The notes beneath the pieces are model-generated. The model saw only the letters and a list, made by a program, of their open reading frames with translations. It made no database searches and was not told the origin of the DNA. From positions 1-48,797 of IMG/VR virus record IMGVR_UViG_3300033553_000216: DNA of 48,797 nucleotides, one strand, 5' to 3'. Source of the stretch: a virus. A program made the translations under genes and the position numbers. The stretch's first letter is position 1. Each line of letters starts with the position of its first letter. This document shows, piece by piece, positions 1-8,065 of the stretch.

Positions 1-141
1 TACTAGGTGTTGAATCAATAACATCTCACAGCGCGTTGCTCTACATGTTACGTATGGGTGACAAAATTTTACATGAGAAATGGAGGGAGGATGCCGAACT
101 AATTATTCGTGACTTGAAACGTAAAGGCATAATACTGCCTA
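1..141. repeat. Terminal direct repeat marking circular closure (copy at 48657-48797)
   Basis: Bases 1-141 are identical to 48657-48797, and the reading frame of the primase-helicase gene continues across the join. A perfect 141-base overlap is what a k-mer assembler leaves on a circular or circularly permuted, terminally redundant genome, so it is probably not a biological terminal repeat. The unique genome is 48,656 bp. Confidence 0.95.
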
Positions 142-365
142 TCAGGCGTAATGGCCAAATGCGTAAACTTAACAATGTGCCAGTAATACTTCCGAATGGT
201 GAAGTTGCGATGCCTAACACAAACGAAATTCTCTATCAGATAAGTATGATTGAGAATCATGAAGATAAGTCTGATGATGATCTGCGGAAAATGTTCTACA
301 GAAATCTACAGACTTTGAAGCATCGCAAAGGTTCATCGAATGATGCACAATCATTGGTAGGATAA
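1..365 (+). CDS. Primase-helicase, C-terminal end (continues from 46631 across the circular junction)
   Basis: This is the last part of the gene that starts at 46631. The frame is shared: position 36 here equals 48692 there, 687 codons after the start. It adds about 120 residues after the ATPase core, ending in SLVG and a TAA/ATG junction 2 bases before the DNA polymerase gene. The segment is charged, with a basic helix-rich region, and could be a winged-helix-like C-terminal domain; I cannot assign it further. See the entry at 46631 for function. Confidence 0.9.
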   Translation, partial: LGVESITSHSALLYMLRMGDKILHEKWREDAELIIRDLKRKGIILPIRRNGQMRKLNNVPVILPNGEVAMPNTNEILYQISMIENHEDKSDDDLRKMFYRNLQTLKHRKGSSNDAQSLVG

Positions 366-367
366 CA

Positions 368-2281
368 ATGTACACAAATCCAAATTACAATTGTTTAGAC
401 CTGGAGACAGACCCATTATACGAGGAAATGCGTGCCTACGCAGCCCTCGAACCTTGGCGTCTTAGAAATGAACAAGCTCGCATTATGTCTGCAGACTTAA
501 TTCGCGGCGATGATACTGTTGAACAGATTGTGAATGAGGGTGGCAGCTTTGACCCTGACTTTGCAGCTAAGCTTCAATATAAGCTGGAGAGTCTTGAGGG
601 CCAGGTGGTATGGGCTCACAATGCAATCTTTGATGCTGCATGGTGTATAGCTATGCTGCAGCCAGAGCGCGGTGGGCCTATCCCAGATTGTGTCAGAAAC
701 ATTCAATGGCGTGATACTGGATTACTAATCAAGTGGCTGATCAATGGTCAGAAAGCAGAGCAGGCTCACGTCAGCATGTCTCTATCTGGGCTTGTTGGGG
801 CTTTCATGCCAGAACATCCTCAGGCCCAGGAATTCATTGACTTCAAGGCTCAGGGCTTCGATCAAGTTGGTAAGAACCAAGAATACTGGCTTGAACGTGG
901 TAAGCTTGACGTTATCATGACAAAGGCTTTAGCTTGCAAGTATGCATCTAAGGTCCATGCATCTATGCGCAAGGGTATGATGACAGAATTTAAGTGCATC
1001 GTGCCTCTAGCAAATGCTTGGCTTAACGGTATCCTGATAGATCAAGATCAACTAGCTGTTTGTGAAAAGTATTATGGTAATCGCAAGAAGGACATTGCCA
1101 AGGAGCTGAATGTATCACAAGGCTTGTTCAGTTCTCCAAAACAGTTGGTGCAATTCTTGTTTACAGACTTAGGACTGCGGCCTGTATCAAAAACACCATC
1201 GGGTAATCCAGGGACATCTAAAGGCGATCTGTTATGGATACAGAGGTCTTTGCTAGCTACGGAAGGTGAAAACGGTGAGCGGTACCAAATTGTATCCAAG
1301 ATACTTGAGGCTAAAGAATCCACTACGCTGTATTCAAAGTATGTCAAGACTTGCAAGGAAGCACTGGCTCATAATGGTGACGGCTATATCTATGGCAGTC
1401 CACGACTATTTGGTACTTACACTGGTCGTATGACCTACAGTAATGCCACAATGAAGAAGTACAAGACAGGTATTGCGTTGCACCAGGTGCCAAGAAAAGC
1501 AGCTATGATTCGAGCTATGCTTTGCCCACACAAGGGCTTTAAGATCTATGAAGCTGATGCTTCGGGCCAAGAATCTAGGCTTATGGCTATAAGATCTGGT
1601 GACCCTGTAATGCTGAAGGTATTTAGTGAAGGCTTGAACTTTCACTCAATGACTGGTTCTAAAATCATCACAATGGATTATAACGAGTTCATGGAGCATT
1701 ACAAGGCTGAGGATGACGAAGGCCCATATACTGAGAAACGTCAGATGGGTAAGCTCACAAATCTATCATGTAACTACAGGATTTCAGGTAAAGCTTTGGC
1801 GAAGCAGTCATTCGAAAAGTATGGTGAATTCTTGGACGATGCAACAGGTAACTTCCTGGTTAAGACATTCAAAAGCTCGTACCCTGGCGTAACACAATTT
1901 TGGGACGATGTAATTGCTGACTCAAGATTAAGTGGTTACACTGAAGCATTTGGTGGTCGCAGGTTCAAGTTGGCAAACTGGAGCTCGGACCGTTGGATGA
2001 CAGAATCATCGGCCATATCGTTCCCTATACAGGGAGCTGGGGCCAGCATGAAGGAAATAGCAATTGCTGAGCTCTTCGAGAAAGTGCCGGAATTCCACTT
2101 TGCTCTTGATCTACATGATGCGACGTTCGGTTATATACCTGAAGAGAACGCCGAGGAAATCAAGGCTAAAATCGATGAGGTTCTAGACAACATTGATTAC
2201 AGCAAGCATTGGGGTTTTGAGCCCGCAATACCTCTTCCGTATGAGTCCAAAATGGGCGAATCATTCAAAGACGTAAAATAA
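368..2281 (+). CDS. Family A DNA polymerase with 3'-5' exonuclease domain
   Basis: Replicative phage DNA polymerase, 637 aa. The N-terminal DnaQ-like proofreading domain shows Exo I (D11-L-E13), Exo II (WAHNAIFDAAW, about residues 81-91) and a later Exo III region (about 170-190). The palm/fingers carry motif A with D397 and E402 (DASGQESRL), motif B with R458, K462 and Y470 (RQMGKLTNLSCNY) and motif C LHDA at 582-585. Two things are unusual. The residue equivalent to E. coli Pol I F762 is L466, and motif C reads HDA where most family members have HDE. There is no 5'-3' exonuclease domain, as is usual for phage enzymes. The start ATG follows the primase-helicase stop by 2 bases, so the two are translationally coupled replication genes. 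Confidence 0.95.
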   Translation: MYTNPNYNCLDLETDPLYEEMRAYAALEPWRLRNEQARIMSADLIRGDDTVEQIVNEGGSFDPDFAAKLQYKLESLEGQVVWAHNAIFDAAWCIAMLQPERGGPIPDCVRNIQWRDTGLLIKWLINGQKAEQAHVSMSLSGLVGAFMPEHPQAQEFIDFKAQGFDQVGKNQEYWLERGKLDVIMTKALACKYASKVHASMRKGMMTEFKCIVPLANAWLNGILIDQDQLAVCEKYYGNRKKDIAKELNVSQGLFSSPKQLVQFLFTDLGLRPVSKTPSGNPGTSKGDLLWIQRSLLATEGENGERYQIVSKILEAKESTTLYSKYVKTCKEALAHNGDGYIYGSPRLFGTYTGRMTYSNATMKKYKTGIALHQVPRKAAMIRAMLCPHKGFKIYEADASGQESRLMAIRSGDPVMLKVFSEGLNFHSMTGSKIITMDYNEFMEHYKAEDDEGPYTEKRQMGKLTNLSCNYRISGKALAKQSFEKYGEFLDDATGNFLVKTFKSSYPGVTQFWDDVIADSRLSGYTEAFGGRRFKLANWSSDRWMTESSAISFPIQGAGASMKEIAIAELFEKVPEFHFALDLHDATFGYIPEENAEEIKAKIDEVLDNIDYSKHWGFEPAIPLPYESKMGESFKDVK

Positions 2282-2290
2282 GGTTGTATC

Positions 2291-3010
2291 ATGGGAAAGA
2301 TAATGGCGTTGTCTCATTCGAGAATCAATGATTTTGATCAGTGCCCACTGAAGTTCAAGCTTAAGTATATTGACAAAGCCCCTGAATTCAAGATGGACAA
2401 GACAAAATCACCTCACCTTATTAAGGGTGAAAAGATTCACAAATATCTAGAAGACTATGTGAACCACAGAAAGGAGGGCAAGGACGATCTAGGTGAGAAT
2501 TCCCTGGATGCAGTTGAAAATGGCAAAGAGTTCGCAGACAAAATCATTGATCAGTATGGCAATGAAAATGTATTTGCTGAGCTCCAGTTAGCAGTCGATG
2601 ATAAATGGGAGCCATGTGATTGGTTTGCCCCAGAAACATATATGCGAGCGATTGTTGACTTCTCAGCCTATGGTGAGAATCAGGCTGAAGCAATCGATTG
2701 GAAGTCAGGCAAGTTTACGAACTACACGCCTGATTCTGGTTTTGGTCAGCTCGAACTTACAGCTGGCTTTATCTTTGCACTCAAGCCTGAAATTGAAATT
2801 GCAAAGACTCGTTATGCTTATGTTGAACACAGGAAAGCAGTTAACAAGGAATACAAGACTGAAGACTTTATTCCTATCAGGAATTACTTTGATGACAAGT
2901 CTGCAGAAATCAATGCTGAGGATAAGTTCCTGCCGAAGAAAAACAGATTTTGCAGGTTTTGTGAGGCTACTAAGTCGATGTGTCCTCATGGCACAAAAGA
3001 AGACATATAA
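2291..3010 (+). CDS. PD-(D/E)XK nuclease, Cas4/RecB-like, with Fe-S type cysteines
   Basis: 239 aa. It opens with LSHSRINDFDQCPLKFKLKY, the typical N-terminus of Cas4/AddB-type nucleases. The active-site region has D136-W-K138 (AIDWKSGK) followed by the Q-x-x-x motif region QLELTAGF. One cysteine lies near the N-terminus (C18) and three near the C-terminus (C221, C224, C231; CRFCEATKSMC), the arrangement that holds a 4Fe-4S cluster in Cas4 and AddB. The likely role is DNA end processing or recombination during replication. No CRISPR array or cas genes are nearby, so this is a stand-alone phage nuclease. It lies 9 bases after the polymerase and shares its operon. The start at 2291 has AGG upstream; an internal ATG 4 codons on is possible. 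Confidence 0.88.
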   Translation: MGKIMALSHSRINDFDQCPLKFKLKYIDKAPEFKMDKTKSPHLIKGEKIHKYLEDYVNHRKEGKDDLGENSLDAVENGKEFADKIIDQYGNENVFAELQLAVDDKWEPCDWFAPETYMRAIVDFSAYGENQAEAIDWKSGKFTNYTPDSGFGQLELTAGFIFALKPEIEIAKTRYAYVEHRKAVNKEYKTEDFIPIRNYFDDKSAEINAEDKFLPKKNRFCRFCEATKSMCPHGTKEDI

Positions 3011-3170
3011 AGAGACATGTCATGCGATACAAGTGGATGATGCAATGTCTTGCAAACGTTGTAAATTTATTTGGTCGCTTGATGTGGAACCACCAAAATG
3101 TAAGGCCACAATGACTAGGACTAGGCACAAAAAGCTTCCGGTCGTTATATATGGCCTTGAAATAGACTAA
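2988..3170 (+). CDS. Putative small cysteine-cluster protein
   Basis: A 60-codon frame starting MAQKKTYKETCHA overlaps the end of the nuclease gene by 23 bases. It contains CKRC followed by a W and a later PPKC, like half of a zinc ribbon, then a basic segment (TRTRHKK). A shorter start at 3045 (MSCKRC) is equally possible. The SD sequence is weak in both cases. The frame fills the gap before the repeat element at 3176. Real coding is plausible but not certain, and no function can be assigned. Confidence 0.45.
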   Translation: MAQKKTYKETCHAIQVDDAMSCKRCKFIWSLDVEPPKCKATMTRTRHKKLPVVIYGLEID

Positions 3171-3175
3171 TAATA

Positions 3176-3264
3176 GCTACGCTCTGAATAGCTATTTATT
3201 ATAGCTATATTACCCTACGGGCTAGCCTGCTAAAAAGTAGGTGGGAGCGTACTCAGAGCGTAGC
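3176..3264. repeat. Dispersed inverted-end intergenic element, copy 1
   Basis: An 89-bp element bounded by a perfect 12-bp inverted repeat, GCTACGCTCTGA (3176-3187) and TCAGAGCGTAGC (3253-3264). Its core TTACCCTACGGGCTAGCC (3210-3227) recurs at 11533-11554, 23201-23222 and 39081-39102. After the core comes a second shared block, AAAAGTAGGTGGGAGCG. It sits just upstream of the VRR-NUC gene. Confidence 0.85.
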
Positions 3265-3284
3265 ATTTAACAAGAGGTAGCTAG

Positions 3285-3617
3285 GTGAGTACTCCGGAAG
3301 GGAAAATTAAAGATTGGGCAAAGCGTAAGCTAAAGCAAGAATTACCAGATGTCTGGCTATATGCACCACCCGGGGGCATGTATGGACAGGTAGGGGTCCC
3401 TGATCAGCTAGGTGTTTGGCGTGGGGTGTTTTTTGCTATTGAATATAAGGCTGATGCTAAAAAGCAACCTACAGCTATACAGATGATACAGCTAAAACAT
3501 CTAGATAGACAAGGGTGCATAGCATGTGTTTTAAAAGGTAAGAATGCAGACAGATTAGATAACCTAATCTCGATAATTAAGGAGAAAGCCGGTGGCTTTA
3601 AAGATCCCTTTCAGTGA
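3285..3617 (+). CDS. VRR-NUC domain nuclease
   Basis: 110 aa, the size of stand-alone viral VRR-NUC proteins. The fold signature is visible: PGGMYGQVGVPDQLGVW (glycine loop and the PD pair), then AIEYKAD with the E-x-K catalytic pair, and a late Q-x-x-x-L helix (QMIQLKHL). Such enzymes act on Holliday or branched DNA in some family members. The start is GTG at 3285, with AAGAGGTAG upstream. It overlaps the next gene by 26 bases and belongs to the replication operon. Confidence 0.9.
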   Translation: MSTPEGKIKDWAKRKLKQELPDVWLYAPPGGMYGQVGVPDQLGVWRGVFFAIEYKADAKKQPTAIQMIQLKHLDRQGCIACVLKGKNADRLDNLISIIKEKAGGFKDPFQ

Positions 3618-4995
3618 ATATGATTGGCCAATGCCAAATGAAGATTGGACGCCTTTCAAGCACCAGATTGAGACTACAAAGTTTCTGATTACAAATAAGC
3701 GAGGTTATGTACTCAATGAGCTAGGCACAGGTAAAACTATGTCAGCTCTATGGGCTACAGACTTTTTGCTTAAGAATCGTGTTATCAATAAAGTACTGGT
3801 AGTTACCCCACTATCAACCATGGGCACAGTATGGTATGATTCCATACGCCAGAATTTGCATAACAAGTCTGTGGGCATAGCGCATGGGCCTAAGCAAAAG
3901 CGTATCAATGTTATCAAGCAGCAGTTCGAGTATACACTCATTAACCATGATGGTGTCAAAATACTGGCCGATGAACTGATAGCTCAGAAATATGATGTGA
4001 TCATCATCGATGAATTGACAGCGTTCAAAACGTATAGCACTGATCGATCTAAGGCTATGCGCAGAATCGCTAAAAACTCAAAAGCGGTCTGGGGATTGAC
4101 AGGCAATGTGACGCCAAACAAGCCAACTGAAGCTTTTGGTCAAGCAAAACTTGTGAACCCAGATCACCCAGATGTGCCAAGATATTTTACTAAGTTTAGA
4201 GACTTGGTAGAACGTGAAGTGGCGCCACGCATCTGGGTACCAAAAGATGGAAGTGAGAATGAAGTCTTTAAAATCTTGCAGCCAGCAATACGATACAAGC
4301 GAGATGATTGTCTAGACATACCCGATCTTAACCAGATCACAGTTAATGTCGAAATGAGCGAAGATCAGAAAAAAGCTTATGACAACGTGAGAAAAGAATT
4401 GATGTATGAATATCAGCAAGATATGATTACAGCTAGCAATGCTGGCGTTAAGCTTTTCAAGCTGCTGCAGATTGCAGCGGGCTGGGTTAAGACAGATTCA
4501 GGTGGAATTGTGGAGCTTGACAGTGCTCCTAGACTTGACAGACTATTCTCTATCTATGAAGAGCTTGAAGTCAAAAAGCTTGTAGTCTTTACAAGTTTCA
4601 GGGCATCTGTTGCTGGTGTCACAAAGTTCTTTCAAAAGAAAGGTGTAAAGGTTGGTTGCATACATGGTAGTGTAGGTCAAGATTCTCGAGCTAACTTGAT
4701 TCGCCAGTTCCAAATGAGCGATCTACAAGTTCTCGTCATACAACCTAAGGCTGCATCACATGGTATTACACTGACAGCATCCAACACAATTGTGTGGCAT
4801 AGTTTGGACCTTAGCGGTGAAACTGTATCACAAGCAAATGGTCGTATATCACGCATTGGGCAAGCCAGAGTGCAGACAATTTATAACTTCGTTGGCTGTG
4901 CCACTGAGGCCCATGTGCTTAGACTATTAACTGACAAACAAACTAGGGCCACAGATGTCTTGGATTTGTTTAAGGAGGTTGTTTTCAAAAACTAA
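3592..4995 (+). CDS. SNF2/DEAD-like superfamily 2 helicase
   Basis: 467 aa with both RecA-like lobes. Walker A is NELGTGKTMSALWA (about residues 41-54), Walker B is DELT (IIIDELTAFK), and motif III is WGLTGNVTPN. In lobe 2, KLVVFTSFRASV, then GSVGQDSRANLIRQFQ and a final QANGRISRIGQ arginine-finger motif (VI), are typical of SNF2-type ATPases. It likely moves on DNA during replication or recombination, next to two nucleases and the polymerase. The start is GTG at 3592 with AAGGAG 7 bases upstream. An in-frame ATG near the beginning is less well placed. Confidence 0.92.
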   Translation: MALKIPFSEYDWPMPNEDWTPFKHQIETTKFLITNKRGYVLNELGTGKTMSALWATDFLLKNRVINKVLVVTPLSTMGTVWYDSIRQNLHNKSVGIAHGPKQKRINVIKQQFEYTLINHDGVKILADELIAQKYDVIIIDELTAFKTYSTDRSKAMRRIAKNSKAVWGLTGNVTPNKPTEAFGQAKLVNPDHPDVPRYFTKFRDLVEREVAPRIWVPKDGSENEVFKILQPAIRYKRDDCLDIPDLNQITVNVEMSEDQKKAYDNVRKELMYEYQQDMITASNAGVKLFKLLQIAAGWVKTDSGGIVELDSAPRLDRLFSIYEELEVKKLVVFTSFRASVAGVTKFFQKKGVKVGCIHGSVGQDSRANLIRQFQMSDLQVLVIQPKAASHGITLTASNTIVWHSLDLSGETVSQANGRISRIGQARVQTIYNFVGCATEAHVLRLLTDKQTRATDVLDLFKEVVFKN

Positions 4996-5006
4996 GCGTT
5001 CTGCGG

Positions 5007-5034
5007 TGTACTTGTTGACAGCAGCGTGTATAAT
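5007..5034 (+). promoter_or_regulatory. Candidate promoter TGTACT-N16-TATAAT
   Basis: TGTACT at 5007-5012, a 16-base spacer, and a perfect TATAAT at 5029-5034, placed 36 bases before the coiled-coil protein gene. The same -35-like hexamer at 16-17 bp from a TATAAT-like box recurs in front of early minus-strand genes (37698, 39702, 42326). Confidence 0.65.
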
Positions 5035-5069
5035 AGTACTTGAAATTAAACAAAACGGAGTAATATTAG

Positions 5070-5459
5070 ATGGCCGACGTAGCTGCAAAAGTTCAACAGT
5101 ATATTGAAATTCGCAATGATCTTGATGCCAAGAGAAAAGCTTATCAGGAAGAAGAGCGTGAACTCAAATCTCAGTTAGAGGATATTCAATTCGAAATCCT
5201 GAATATCTCTGATGAGTTAGGTGTTGATAGTTTGAAGACTGAGTTCGGTACAGCTTATCGGTCAGTGAAATCATCCTATCGCATCTTGGATTGGGAAGCC
5301 TATCTCGAATGGGCTGAAAAGAATGGCGCCTTGCATACATTGCAAAAGCGTGTAACCAAATCAGCTGTAGATGAGATTGTGAATGAAGATCTCGAAGGTG
5401 ATCTACCTCCTGGTCTCGATCTCTACACTGAAGTAACCATCAATATCAGGAAGGGTTAA
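5070..5459 (+). CDS. Conserved-type coiled-coil protein of the replication module
   Basis: 129 aa. Residues about 10-50 form a charged coiled coil (AKRKAYQEEERELKSQLEDI). The C-terminal part has TEFGTAYRS, W/Y-rich YLEWAEKNGAL, and ends PPGLDLYTEVTINIRKG. This layout is common in phage proteins that sit beside single-strand DNA-binding or recombination genes and are sometimes compared with Gam or host-nuclease inhibitors. I recognise the family type but cannot give a proven function. It has its own promoter and lies one base before the SSB-like gene. Confidence 0.75.
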   Translation: MADVAAKVQQYIEIRNDLDAKRKAYQEEERELKSQLEDIQFEILNISDELGVDSLKTEFGTAYRSVKSSYRILDWEAYLEWAEKNGALHTLQKRVTKSAVDEIVNEDLEGDLPPGLDLYTEVTINIRKG

Positions 5460-5460
5460 T

Positions 5461-6342
5461 ATGACTAGTCCAGCTATCCCAGAACATCTCCGCAAGTATC
5501 AGGAGCAAAAGTCTTCTGAAGCTCAATCACTTGCGGATAGCGGTAATCCAACGATTCCTCGCCTTTCACTGAAGGGTGGTAAATTCCGCTTTATCATGGG
5601 CGAGGAAGAGTCTAAAAAGTTCAACGCAGTTGACGTAATAATTGTCGGTGTTGATCCAGAAGGCGGTCGGATGAACAAGACATTCTACAAAGGTGCCTTT
5701 GACCCGGCCAATCCTGAGCCGCCAGATTGTTCATCAATCAATGGTGTTGTGCCAGATAAGTGGGTTGCAAGTCCACAGGCTTCAGCATGTGCCCGCTGCC
5801 CAAACAATGCGTTTGGCTCTGCTACCAATGCCCAGGGACAACGCACTAAGGGCAAGGCTTGTAAAGATAGCAAGTGGCTGTGGGTTGTCAAGCTCGAAGA
5901 AGCTAAGGATGAATCACCTCAAGTTTGGTGTTTGAACGTCCCAGCATCTTCGCTCAAAGTGCTGAGTGCATTTGGTCGTAAAGTGTCCAAGACAGGTTTG
6001 CCACTACATGTAATCCATACTCGCATTGAGATTGATGAAGAGTATGATTACCCTGTGCTTGATCTTCAGATCGCTGGTTACCTCGATGAAGAGCAATGTG
6101 CAGTCACTGACGAAGTTCACACTGAGCAGCCTTGGCGTGACTTGGTTGGAGATACAGGCGTACCTCAGGGCGCTCTAGCCTATCAAAAAGCTGAAGCGCA
6201 GCAGTACATTGAGAACAAGCCCGAAGCTGCTTCAGAGCAATCTGAAGCTATTGAGAATGAGCCTGACAAGGTAGCTGATGCTGCAGCTAAGCCTCAAAAA
6301 GCCAGCACTAGTGACCCAGACGCAGCTGTTGAAAACTGGTAA
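5461..6342 (+). CDS. Putative single-stranded DNA-binding protein
   Basis: 293 aa. A beta-rich central domain (residues about 35-225) contains a four-cysteine group: C at PPDCSS, then ACARC and KACKDS, which suggests a metal-bound loop. The last 70 residues are low-complexity and acidic and end DPDAAVENW. An acidic tail with a terminal aromatic is how phage and bacterial SSBs recruit replication partners. Position between replication genes, size and tail fit an SSB, but the core does not match a family I can name from sequence alone. A strong hairpin follows the gene. Confidence 0.65.
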   Translation: MTSPAIPEHLRKYQEQKSSEAQSLADSGNPTIPRLSLKGGKFRFIMGEEESKKFNAVDVIIVGVDPEGGRMNKTFYKGAFDPANPEPPDCSSINGVVPDKWVASPQASACARCPNNAFGSATNAQGQRTKGKACKDSKWLWVVKLEEAKDESPQVWCLNVPASSLKVLSAFGRKVSKTGLPLHVIHTRIEIDEEYDYPVLDLQIAGYLDEEQCAVTDEVHTEQPWRDLVGDTGVPQGALAYQKAEAQQYIENKPEAASEQSEAIENEPDKVADAAAKPQKASTSDPDAAVENW

Positions 6343-6350
6343 CCACTCTG

Positions 6351-6379
6351 TGGCGCTACGAGCGTAGCGCCATGTCTTT
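6351..6379 (+). terminator. Hairpin terminator/attenuator after SSB-like gene
   Basis: A perfect 10-bp stem, TGGCGCTACG (6351-6360) with CGTAGCGCCA (6363-6372), is followed by TGTCTTTT. It separates the SSB-like gene from the modification cassette, so it could reduce or stop read-through. Confidence 0.7.
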
Positions 6380-6394
6380 TCCCTGGAGATACTT

Positions 6395-8065
6395 ATGTCG
6401 ATTGATCTAGCTGTATCATTGGGCCACAATTCTAGTTGTGTCGCTATAAGTCCTGATACTGGTCATATCTTGTGTGGGTTTGAAGAAGAGAGACTTTCAG
6501 GTATTAAGTCTGACTCTGCATACCCAATCCTGTCAATTGAAAAATGTCTGTCGACTCTGAATAACAGAGACATCAACAGGATTTATATTAGTCACTGGTT
6601 TGCAGAGGGTCGGCTGATTAAGTGTAAGTACTACGACAAGGACCACATGGAGTCACTAGGTGTATACACTATAATAGGTGTTAGCAAAGATGTGACACAC
6701 CATGATGCCCACAATTATTCTGCCATTGCCTTCGCACAAAGCTCTGAGGGCTTTGAAGATGGTTATTATTCACTTGTTGTCGATGGCTTTGGCACACAAG
6801 GTGAATGCATCTCAATGTATCAGTGCACATCTGCTAATGCAGTATTTGCAAAGACGAGACTACTTCATCGGGCATTTGGTTACAACAAGTCATTGGGTAT
6901 CTTGTACCAGTATGCAACTGCTTTCTTGGGCATGAAGATGCAGCAGGATGAATACAAGTTGCTTGGCTATGAAGCTCACTGTGATGAGTTGCATCCTGAT
7001 GACTTTGACAAGATTAGAGAATACGCTAAACGCATCTCTAAAAAGTATTTCGAAGGCATCATGAATCCCATGGCAATTGATCGTGACAAAGATCCAATTG
7101 TCAATATCAATGCTTTGAAAGCCACCAAAGATGGCATCTTCAAAACACTCTGGGATATGCTGGGAGAGTTTGACATCGATGACAGTACTAGCTTTGAAGC
7201 TAGGGTCACAGTGGCATTGCTGGTTCAGAAAGTCGTTGAAAATGTGGTGCTACAGTTAGTGTCAAAGTTTGGCATTAAAAAGCTGATATGCAGTGGTGGT
7301 GTCTTCATGAATGTGAAGCTAAATATGTTGCTGTCAAATCAGGTTGACAAGCTTTGTGTCATGCCTTTGGCTGGTGATCAAGGTGCTGCGATTGGTTTGT
7401 ATCATTACCACAACCAGAATCTGCAGTGGCCAAATCATCTATACTGGGGTCATCGTACTTGGGATGGTATCGAGAAGTTCGATAGCATCGATGGTATCAA
7501 AGTATTCACTGATCGTGATGCCTTTGTGAACTCTATCATTTCTGAGTTGAATATCACTGGCTATGTCAACATTGTAACTGGCAGCATGGAATACGGGCCA
7601 CGCGCTTTGTGCAACACGACTACATTGGCAAAAGCTAATGCTGAGAATACTGAGACTATTAACAAGCTGAATGACAGGGTTACTATTATGCCCATGGCTC
7701 CTGTCATGACTGAAGAAATGTCTAGAAAGTATCTCGCTCCAAACTTTTTAAGATACCACAAATCATTGGAATACATGATTGGGGCTTGTGAGCTTAATCC
7801 AGGCGTTGATAACATTGATGGTGCAGCTCACTATTATGAACACAAATGGTTCGGTGGCAATTTCAAAACTTGTCGCCCTCAGATCATTGGGTCAGATCAT
7901 CCTGTGTATGATGTACTCGAGTCAATTGGGGAACCACTGATAAACACTAGCTTCAATTATCATGGCGTCCCAATTGTTTACGATGTGAATGATATTATCA
8001 AGTCACATCAAAAGCAAAATGCCAATGGCACAATCAAAACTTTCGTATTAGTGGAGTATAGCTAA
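6395..8065 (+). CDS. Carbamoyltransferase, NodU/CmcH/TobZ family, probably for DNA base hypermodification
   Basis: 556 aa, full length for the family. N-terminal Kae1-like half: GHNSS (10-14), EEER (30-33), metal-binding THHDAH (101-106), DGFG (130-133), GGVFMN (301-306), GDQGAA (328-332). C-terminal half: EYGPRALCNT (399-408), INKLNDR (422-428) and PLINTSFN (514-521). Family members form carbamoyl-adenylate from carbamoyl phosphate and ATP, then carbamoylate a hydroxyl. The genes immediately downstream make and handle hydroxymethyl-pyrimidine nucleotides, so the likely acceptor is 5-hydroxymethylcytosine, giving 5-carbamoyloxymethylcytosine. Variation: the usual ALGNRS stretch reads ALCNTT, which removes an Arg seen in many antibiotic-pathway members. 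An SD (CTGGAG) precedes the ATG. The stop is directly followed by the next ATG. Confidence 0.93.
   Translation: MSIDLAVSLGHNSSCVAISPDTGHILCGFEEERLSGIKSDSAYPILSIEKCLSTLNNRDINRIYISHWFAEGRLIKCKYYDKDHMESLGVYTIIGVSKDVTHHDAHNYSAIAFAQSSEGFEDGYYSLVVDGFGTQGECISMYQCTSANAVFAKTRLLHRAFGYNKSLGILYQYATAFLGMKMQQDEYKLLGYEAHCDELHPDDFDKIREYAKRISKKYFEGIMNPMAIDRDKDPIVNINALKATKDGIFKTLWDMLGEFDIDDSTSFEARVTVALLVQKVVENVVLQLVSKFGIKKLICSGGVFMNVKLNMLLSNQVDKLCVMPLAGDQGAAIGLYHYHNQNLQWPNHLYWGHRTWDGIEKFDSIDGIKVFTDRDAFVNSIISELNITGYVNIVTGSMEYGPRALCNTTTLAKANAENTETINKLNDRVTIMPMAPVMTEEMSRKYLAPNFLRYHKSLEYMIGACELNPGVDNIDGAAHYYEHKWFGGNFKTCRPQIIGSDHPVYDVLESIGEPLINTSFNYHGVPIVYDVNDIIKSHQKQNANGTIKTFVLVEYS

Noticed and set aside
1-141. 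True biological direct terminal repeat of the virion DNA
   Set aside because: 141 bases equals a common assembler k-mer length and the repeat lies inside a coding region, so an assembly overlap is the simpler reading; coverage data would be needed to say otherwise.
2598-2987. Long plus-strand frame inside the Cas4-like nuclease gene
   Set aside because: Shadow of the nuclease in another frame; only its last 60 codons after 2988 extend beyond that gene and are kept as a putative small protein.
2291-3010. Cas4-like gene as evidence of a CRISPR-Cas system
   Set aside because: No cas1, cas2, effector or repeat-spacer array anywhere in the window.
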